Shown: positions 5,780 through 9,587 of the stretch, piece after piece
Position numbering within the stretch: position 1 is the stretch's first letter
Layout of the letters: each line of letters starts with the position of its first letter
From: Anaeromyxobacter dehalogenans
GTDB lineage: Bacteria; Myxococcota_A; UBA9042; DTJE01
Length of the DNA stretch: 9,587 nt
Assembly (NCBI GenBank): GCA_020722625.1
Contig: DYKK01000111.1
Coordinates: 1-9,587, forward strand
Direction of reading: 5' to 3'
Notes under the pieces: generated by a model
The model's database searches: none
Seen by the model: the letters and a program-made list of their open reading frames with translations, nothing else
What the model was told of the DNA's origin: nothing
Made by a program: the position numbers and the translations under genes

Positions 5780-6322
5780 ATGAGGAAGTTCGGAACCGTT
5801 CTGGTGGCCGTGATCGCCGTGGCGTTCGGTGCGTCCTGCGCCAAGAAGGCGACCCCGGCGGAGTGCAAGGCGGCGTGCCAGAAGAAGGCGGACTTCACGA
5901 AGCCCGCCGCACCGGCGGAAGACCCGGTCCAGAAGGTCGAGGGCGAGTTCCAGCAGAAGATGCAGGACCTGGCGAAGCAGATGGGCGAGGCCATGCAGGC
6001 CATCGATAAGGAACTGCAGGCGAAACTCGGCGAGGCGAAGGACGATGCCGCGAAGGAGGCGCTGAACACCGAGTACGCGCAGAAGAAGCAGGAGGTTCAG
6101 CAGCAGTTCCAGCCGAAGTTCCAGGAACTGGCCCAGCAGAAGCAGAAGGCCGTCCAGGCCGCCCAGGAGGCCAAGGCCAAGGCCGAGGCCGACGCGAAGG
6201 CCGCCGCCGAGAAGGCCCTCCAGGCCTGCGCCGACCAGTGCGTGAAGGACCGCACCACGAAGGCGAAGGTGGACTGCCAGCTGAAGGCCGCCACCCAGGC
6301 CGACTTCGACAAGTGCAAGTAG
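5780..6322 (+). CDS. Cysteine-rich coiled-coil lipoprotein, putative
   Basis: The 180-residue product begins with a signal peptide: MRK, a hydrophobic run at 4-18, then GASC with Cys20. The GASC box is slightly atypical because glycine stands at -3, where leucine is usual. After a short linker, residues 52-148 form a long charged Gln/Lys/Glu/Ala coiled coil. It is flanked by cysteine motifs: C29-x3-C33 before it, then C150-x3-C154-x11-C166-x12-C179 at the C terminus. These six could form disulfides in the periplasm and clamp a helical hairpin. The start is set by AAGGAGG at 5769-5775, 4 nt before the ATG; the frame is open further upstream only by chance. It is monocistronic and converges on the SGNH gene across 79 bp (6323-6401) in which I see no clear terminator. 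It somewhat recalls Skp/OmpH-like periplasmic coiled coils but lacks any motif I can assign. Function unknown. Confidence 0.85.
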   Translation: MRKFGTVLVAVIAVAFGASCAKKATPAECKAACQKKADFTKPAAPAEDPVQKVEGEFQQKMQDLAKQMGEAMQAIDKELQAKLGEAKDDAAKEALNTEYAQKKQEVQQQFQPKFQELAQQKQKAVQAAQEAKAKAEADAKAAAEKALQACADQCVKDRTTKAKVDCQLKAATQADFDKCK

Positions 6323-6401
6323 CCCACCGGATCCCTTCCTGAACCCATCGCTCGTCGAATCGCCCGCGTCATCCCGGATCTCGATGGCCGGAACGCCCCA
6401 A

Positions 6402-8006
6402 TCATGATCCGGAAGGGTGCGTCCGCCGGGCGATGTACGCCTGGAAGCCGTCGAGCAGGGCCTTGTAGAACAGGTTGCCGATCACCTCGTATCCCGCCGG
6501 GGTCGCGTGGCGGAAGTCGCCCCAGCCCAGGCGCGGGCTCGCGCGAAACCACCGGCCCATCGCCCCCTCTCCCCCCATGGCCTGGAACGTGTCGAAGAAG
6601 GCGCACCCCTCGGCCGCGGCCACGCGACGCTGGACCTCCACGATCTGGGGGAGGATCGGGATGGTCCGCACGCGTCCCCGGCGGCCGACCTCTCCCTGGT
6701 CCAGGGGGGCCATCAGGAGGCAGGACGCCCCGGGCTTGCCCGCGCGGACGTGGCGCACGACCTCGGTCAGGTTGCGCTCGTACCAGGACATCTTCATGTG
6801 GCGGTCCCCGGCCTCGTTCCCGCCGAAGTGCAGGACGAGCAGGTCCGGGTCCCGCAGGCGGACCTGGTCCGCGAAGTGGGCGGGGTCCGCGTTCAGCAGC
6901 CGGGCCGCCCGGGCCCCGACCATCCCGAGGGAGTCATAGACGACGCCGGGTCCGTCGCGTTCCAGCACGACCCCGTAAGCGTGGACCTCGCCGCCCCCCG
7001 AGGCCCGCAAGGACAGGACATGAGGGCCGTCCGGGGCCTCGATCACGAAGGTCCTGTCCGCGGCGGACGGTTCGCGCGTGGACAGGACCTGCTTCGGGCC
7101 CGAGTCGAGGCGCCACTCGATGCGTCCGCCCTTCGGGTGCGCCAGGTAGAACAGGATGAAGCGGCCGGCGGACGTCCCGACAGGTCCCTGATCCACGGTG
7201 GACACGCGGGTCACGGCCCCGCCGGACGACAGGAAGGACGCGCCCCCGAGGCCGTAGCGCCCGTTGCGCAGCGCCCCGTGGATCGCCTGGAACACACGCC
7301 ATCCGTCGCCCGAGAGGACGACGTCCCGGTGGCGGTACGGCATGGTCCCCTTCGCGAGCAACACGAAGCCGTGGCCGCCGTCCCCGAAGCGCGTCTGGAG
7401 GCGACGCCGGAGCGTGTAGGTGATGTCGTCGGCGGCGATCGTGGAATCGCCGAAATGGGAGACCCGCGTGAGGGCCCCGGGCCGTCCCTGGGCCGTGCGC
7501 AGGAGCGCGTCGTAGAACGCGTCCATCGCGCGGCCGGAGGGGTCCTCGATCCGGCGGACGAGGCCCTCCAGTTCCTCGGGGGCGATGCGGACCGCCTCGG
7601 GAGAATGGGTCGCGGAGGCTTCGCCGGCGGAAGCGGCGGGAGACGGGAGCGGGACCCCCGCCTCCTCGCCCAGGTTGGCCGCGAGGTCGGGACCGAGGGA
7701 TCGCGCGAGGGCCTCGCGGGCCAGTTCCCCGGTCGGTTCGGGCGTCACGTCCCCGGGCGCCCCGGGCCCGGGCGGGGTCGTGTCCTCCTCCGGCTCCTCG
7801 AACGTCAGCAGGCGCAGGATGGGCACGGGTTCTCCCGGGACCCACGGCCGGAAGGACTCGAGCGCCGGGACCGCATACGTGGTCGCGGCGATCCCGGCGA
7901 AGGTCGCGAACGCCAGGGCCAGGCGCGGCAGCCCCGAGCGGCCGCGGTCCGGACCCGGGGGCGGCTCGGGCTCGCTCTTCCACCACTCCTCCCACCACAG
8001 TGCCAT
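6402..8006 (-). CDS. Membrane-anchored SGNH hydrolase-like protein (O-acetyltransferase/esterase partner of MBOAT)
   Basis: The 534-residue product has a short cytoplasmic start, one membrane segment (about 27-49) and a proline/acid-rich linker (about 50-140), then a periplasmic SGNH domain. Catalytic blocks are visible: HFGDST (184-189, Ser188), Gly361 in SLGMVG, HFGGNEAG (393-400, Asn397) and DFRH (497-500, Asp497/His500). About 150 residues rich in predicted beta strands lie between blocks I and II, probably an inserted carbohydrate-binding-like domain. Proteins of this type (PatB, AlgX/AlgJ and relatives) transfer or remove acetyl groups on envelope polysaccharides using acetyl delivered by an MBOAT protein. 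The MBOAT gene lies 41 bp upstream on the same strand, which supports this. The ribosome binding site is weak, suggesting coupling to the upstream gene. Acceptor polymer (peptidoglycan, exopolysaccharide or other) and direction of the reaction cannot be told. No frameshift is seen. Confidence 0.88.
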   Translation of the reverse strand: MALWWEEWWKSEPEPPPGPDRGRSGLPRLALAFATFAGIAATTYAVPALESFRPWVPGEPVPILRLLTFEEPEEDTTPPGPGAPGDVTPEPTGELAREALARSLGPDLAANLGEEAGVPLPSPAASAGEASATHSPEAVRIAPEELEGLVRRIEDPSGRAMDAFYDALLRTAQGRPGALTRVSHFGDSTIAADDITYTLRRRLQTRFGDGGHGFVLLAKGTMPYRHRDVVLSGDGWRVFQAIHGALRNGRYGLGGASFLSSGGAVTRVSTVDQGPVGTSAGRFILFYLAHPKGGRIEWRLDSGPKQVLSTREPSAADRTFVIEAPDGPHVLSLRASGGGEVHAYGVVLERDGPGVVYDSLGMVGARAARLLNADPAHFADQVRLRDPDLLVLHFGGNEAGDRHMKMSWYERNLTEVVRHVRAGKPGASCLLMAPLDQGEVGRRGRVRTIPILPQIVEVQRRVAAAEGCAFFDTFQAMGGEGAMGRWFRASPRLGWGDFRHATPAGYEVIGNLFYKALLDGFQAYIARRTHPSGS

Positions 8007-8047
8007 CTCGTCACCCCGTCATCGTGTTGCGCCCGCCCACGTCCCCA

Positions 8048-9469
8048 TCAGAACTGAAAATAGATGTACGGAACCGCCTGGGACGAGGCCATCCGGACCA
8101 GCACGGCCCCCACGACGGCCATGGCCGCGCCCTGGGCCGGCGCGGGGAGCCGCAGGAACAGGACCCGGGCGGCGTCGCTCCAGCCCTTCGGGGTCCAGTG
8201 GATCGCGTAGGTCACGCCGAGCAGCGCCCACACCTCGATCGGGACCTGGGCCACGGACCAGGTGCCCGACAGGAGCCGCGCCGTCACGTCGCCGGCCGTG
8301 TCCACGTCCGGGGAGCGGAACAGGATGCGCGTCAGCACGCAGAAGTGGAAGGTCCCGGCCACCTTCAGCACGTGCAGCCAGAGGGGGTCGCGCGTGTCCT
8401 TCGTCCGGCCCGCCCGCTTGTAGAAGTACCGGTGAACGACCATGGCGAGCCCGTGGACCGTCCCGTAGATCACGAACGTCCAGCCCGCTCCGTGCCACAT
8501 CCCGATCAGGAAGAGGGTCAGCCACAGGTTGAAGTACGTGCGGGCGGGGCTGCCCCTGGAGCCTCCCAGGGGGAAATAGACGTAGTCCCGGAGCCACGAC
8601 GACAGCGTCATGTGCCAGCGGCGCCAGAACTCGGCCGGACTGGCGGCCTGGTACGGGCGGTCGAAGTTCTCGGGGAGGCGGAACCCCATCAGGAGCCCGG
8701 AGCCCCGGGCCACGTCCGTGTACCCGGAGAAGTCGCAGTAGATCTGCATGGTGTATGCGTAGAGCGCGATCAGGACCTCCGGCGCGGTGAACGCCTCCGG
8801 GTTGTCGAAGACGCGGTCCACGAGGTTGAGCCCCAGGAAGTCGGCGACGGCCACCTTCTTGACGAGCCCTCGCAGGATCAGGAAGAGCCCCTCGCCGGCC
8901 ATGTCCGCGTTCAGGAAGGGGCGGCCCTGGAGTTGCGGCAGGAAGTCGCGCGCGCGCACGATGGGGCCGGCGACCAGTTGCGGGAAGTACGTCAGGAACA
9001 GGGCGTAGTGCAGGAAACGGCGCTCGGGCTCGATGCGCCCGCGATACACGTCGATCGTGTAGGACATGGACTGGAACGTGTAGAACGAGACCCCGACCGG
9101 GAGCAGGACGTCGAGGTGGCCGAGGGGAACGTCCAGGCCGACGAGCGCCAGCGTGTCGTGCACCGCAGATGAGAAGAAGTTGAAATACTTGAACAGACCG
9201 AGGACCGAGAGGTTCCCGACCACGCTGACCGCGAGCCAGGCCTTGCGGCGCCGGGGCGAGGACGAGCGATGGACCCGGTGGGCCACGGCGTAATCGAGGA
9301 CGGTCGTGAAGAGGATGAGGGCGATGTACTTCGCGTTCCACGCCATGTAGAACCGGCACGAGGCCAGGAACACGAGGAGGACGCGGGCCAGCCGGACCCG
9401 GACGAGGGCCCAGAACCCGGCCACGACCACCACGAGGAACACGAGATACTCGAGACTGTGGAACAGCAT
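8048..9469 (-). CDS. MBOAT family membrane O-acyltransferase (AlgI/PatA type)
   Basis: The 473-residue product is a polytopic inner-membrane protein with about ten or more hydrophobic segments. It moves acetyl groups from the cytoplasm across the membrane for O-acetylation of a cell-surface polysaccharide. Family signatures are LLPVGVSFYTFQSMSYTIDV (122-141), FPQLVAGP (162-169), DFSGYTDVARG (246-256), EFWRRWHMTLSSWLRDYVYF (280-299) and MWHGAGW (324-330). His286 and His326 correspond to the two conserved histidines, His326 being the presumed catalytic one. The C terminus, PYIYFQF, is typical of the family. Length matches AlgI/PatA proteins. The start ATG has only a modest GAGG 8 nt upstream (9478-9481). 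It is the first gene of an operon with the SGNH-like protein 41 bp downstream. A specific symbol (algI, patA, dltB) is not justified because neighbours that name the polymer are missing. Confidence 0.95.
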   Translation of the reverse strand: MLFHSLEYLVFLVVVVAGFWALVRVRLARVLLVFLASCRFYMAWNAKYIALILFTTVLDYAVAHRVHRSSSPRRRKAWLAVSVVGNLSVLGLFKYFNFFSSAVHDTLALVGLDVPLGHLDVLLPVGVSFYTFQSMSYTIDVYRGRIEPERRFLHYALFLTYFPQLVAGPIVRARDFLPQLQGRPFLNADMAGEGLFLILRGLVKKVAVADFLGLNLVDRVFDNPEAFTAPEVLIALYAYTMQIYCDFSGYTDVARGSGLLMGFRLPENFDRPYQAASPAEFWRRWHMTLSSWLRDYVYFPLGGSRGSPARTYFNLWLTLFLIGMWHGAGWTFVIYGTVHGLAMVVHRYFYKRAGRTKDTRDPLWLHVLKVAGTFHFCVLTRILFRSPDVDTAGDVTARLLSGTWSVAQVPIEVWALLGVTYAIHWTPKGWSDAARVLFLRLPAPAQGAAMAVVGAVLVRMASSQAVPYIYFQF

Positions 9470-9493
9470 GGTCCCGGCCTCAGACGGGGCGGG

Positions 9494-9522
9494 ATTCTAC
9501 CGTGGCCGTCCCTTGCTTTCCA
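9494..9522 (-). promoter_or_regulatory. Putative sigma-70 promoter of the MBOAT-SGNH operon
   Basis: On the minus strand TGGAAA (9522-9517, four of six -35 matches) and TAGAAT (9499-9494, five of six -10 matches) are separated by exactly 17 bp. The transcript would begin near 9487, leaving a very short leader of about 18 nt that includes the GAGG ribosome binding site. Confidence 0.55.
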
Positions 9523-9537
9523 GCGCCGAGGATTCCC

Positions 9538-9570
9538 CCTGATTCGCCGCCTCGACGGCGGCGACTCAGG
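9538..9570. repeat. Strong imperfect hairpin upstream of the MBOAT promoter
   Basis: Arms 9538-9551 and 9557-9570 pair at 13 of 14 positions (mismatch 9543/9565) around the 5-nt loop TCGAC. On the minus strand it is followed by GGGGGAATCC and on the plus strand by ATTTCGG, so neither side has the thymine run of an intrinsic terminator. It begins 16 bp upstream of the -35 and could be a regulator site, a repetitive palindrome, or the 3' end of a gene beyond the window. Confidence 0.5.
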
Positions 9571-9587
9571 ATTTCGGATTGCGGATT
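9569..9587 (+). repeat. Second 7-bp-period tandem repeat, cut by the window edge
   Basis: Two full heptamers fitting GGATTNC are followed by a partial GGATT running off the end of the window. The period equals that of the repeat at 3589-3611 although the unit differs. The true length is unknown because the sequence stops here. Confidence 0.4.

Noticed and set aside
6323..6401. Possible bidirectional terminator between the lipoprotein and SGNH genes
   Set aside because: I could find only short, weak complementary segments and no thymine run on either strand.
6417..8057. 546-codon plus-strand frame opposite the SGNH gene
   Set aside because: The minus strand encodes complete SGNH catalytic motifs. 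The plus-strand product is low-complexity shadow.
8019..9359. 446-codon minus-strand frame overlapping the MBOAT gene in another phase
   Set aside because: The MBOAT frame has all family motifs and the typical C terminus. The other phase is rich in Arg, Pro and Gly.
1..9587. CRISPR array, tRNA, rRNA or insertion sequence
   Set aside because: There are no evenly spaced direct repeats of CRISPR size, no cloverleaf or rRNA-like stretch, and no transposase or terminal inverted repeats.

Overview
The window is a gene-dense bacterial segment of high GC content (about 70% by eye, with strongly G/C-ending codons). It reads as ordinary chromosome: there is no transposase, integrase, tRNA, rRNA or CRISPR array. 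Promoter-like sites of the sigma-70 type (TTGACA or TGGAAA, 17-18 bp spacer, TAnnnT), a coiled-coil lipoprotein and an SGNH/MBOAT acetylation pair suggest a Gram-negative, possibly anaerobic or facultative lineage such as a deltaproteobacterium in the broad sense or an acidobacterium. That placement is inference and weak.

Left third (81-3587, plus strand): a compact operon for adenosylcobalamin- and PLP-dependent lysine 5,6-aminomutase. A P-loop protein (143-1219), probably the KamB-type reactivase subunit, is followed after 5 bp by kamD (1225-2784). kamD overlaps kamE (2781-3587) by 4 bp. The known active-site residues of the clostridial enzyme are all present, most at the same residue numbers. 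This enzyme acts in lysine fermentation on D-lysine or L-beta-lysine. The other pathway genes (kamA, kdd, kce, kal) and the MutS-like kamC are not in the window.

Middle (3588-6322): a short intergenic stretch with a 7-bp-period repeat and a good promoter leads to a 70-residue four-cysteine protein (3733-3945). It converges, with a hairpin at the junction, on a minus-strand pair: an uncharacterised 113-residue helical protein (5219-5560) and an SCP-x/archaeal-type thiolase (3955-5175). A divergent control region (5561-5779) holds two back-to-back promoters and a two-tier inverted repeat. It drives that pair to the left and a cysteine-rich coiled-coil lipoprotein (5780-6322) to the right.

Right third (6402-9469, minus strand): a two-gene operon of an MBOAT membrane O-acyltransferase (AlgI/PatA type) followed by a membrane-anchored SGNH hydrolase-like protein. 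This is the usual pairing for O-acetylation of an envelope polysaccharide. Its promoter lies at 9494-9522, with a strong imperfect hairpin and a second 7-bp-period repeat just upstream at the window edge.

No wholly new multi-gene system is evident. The least explained items are the four-cysteine small protein, the 113-residue orphan, the cysteine-flanked coiled-coil lipoprotein with its structured leader, and the heptamer repeats.
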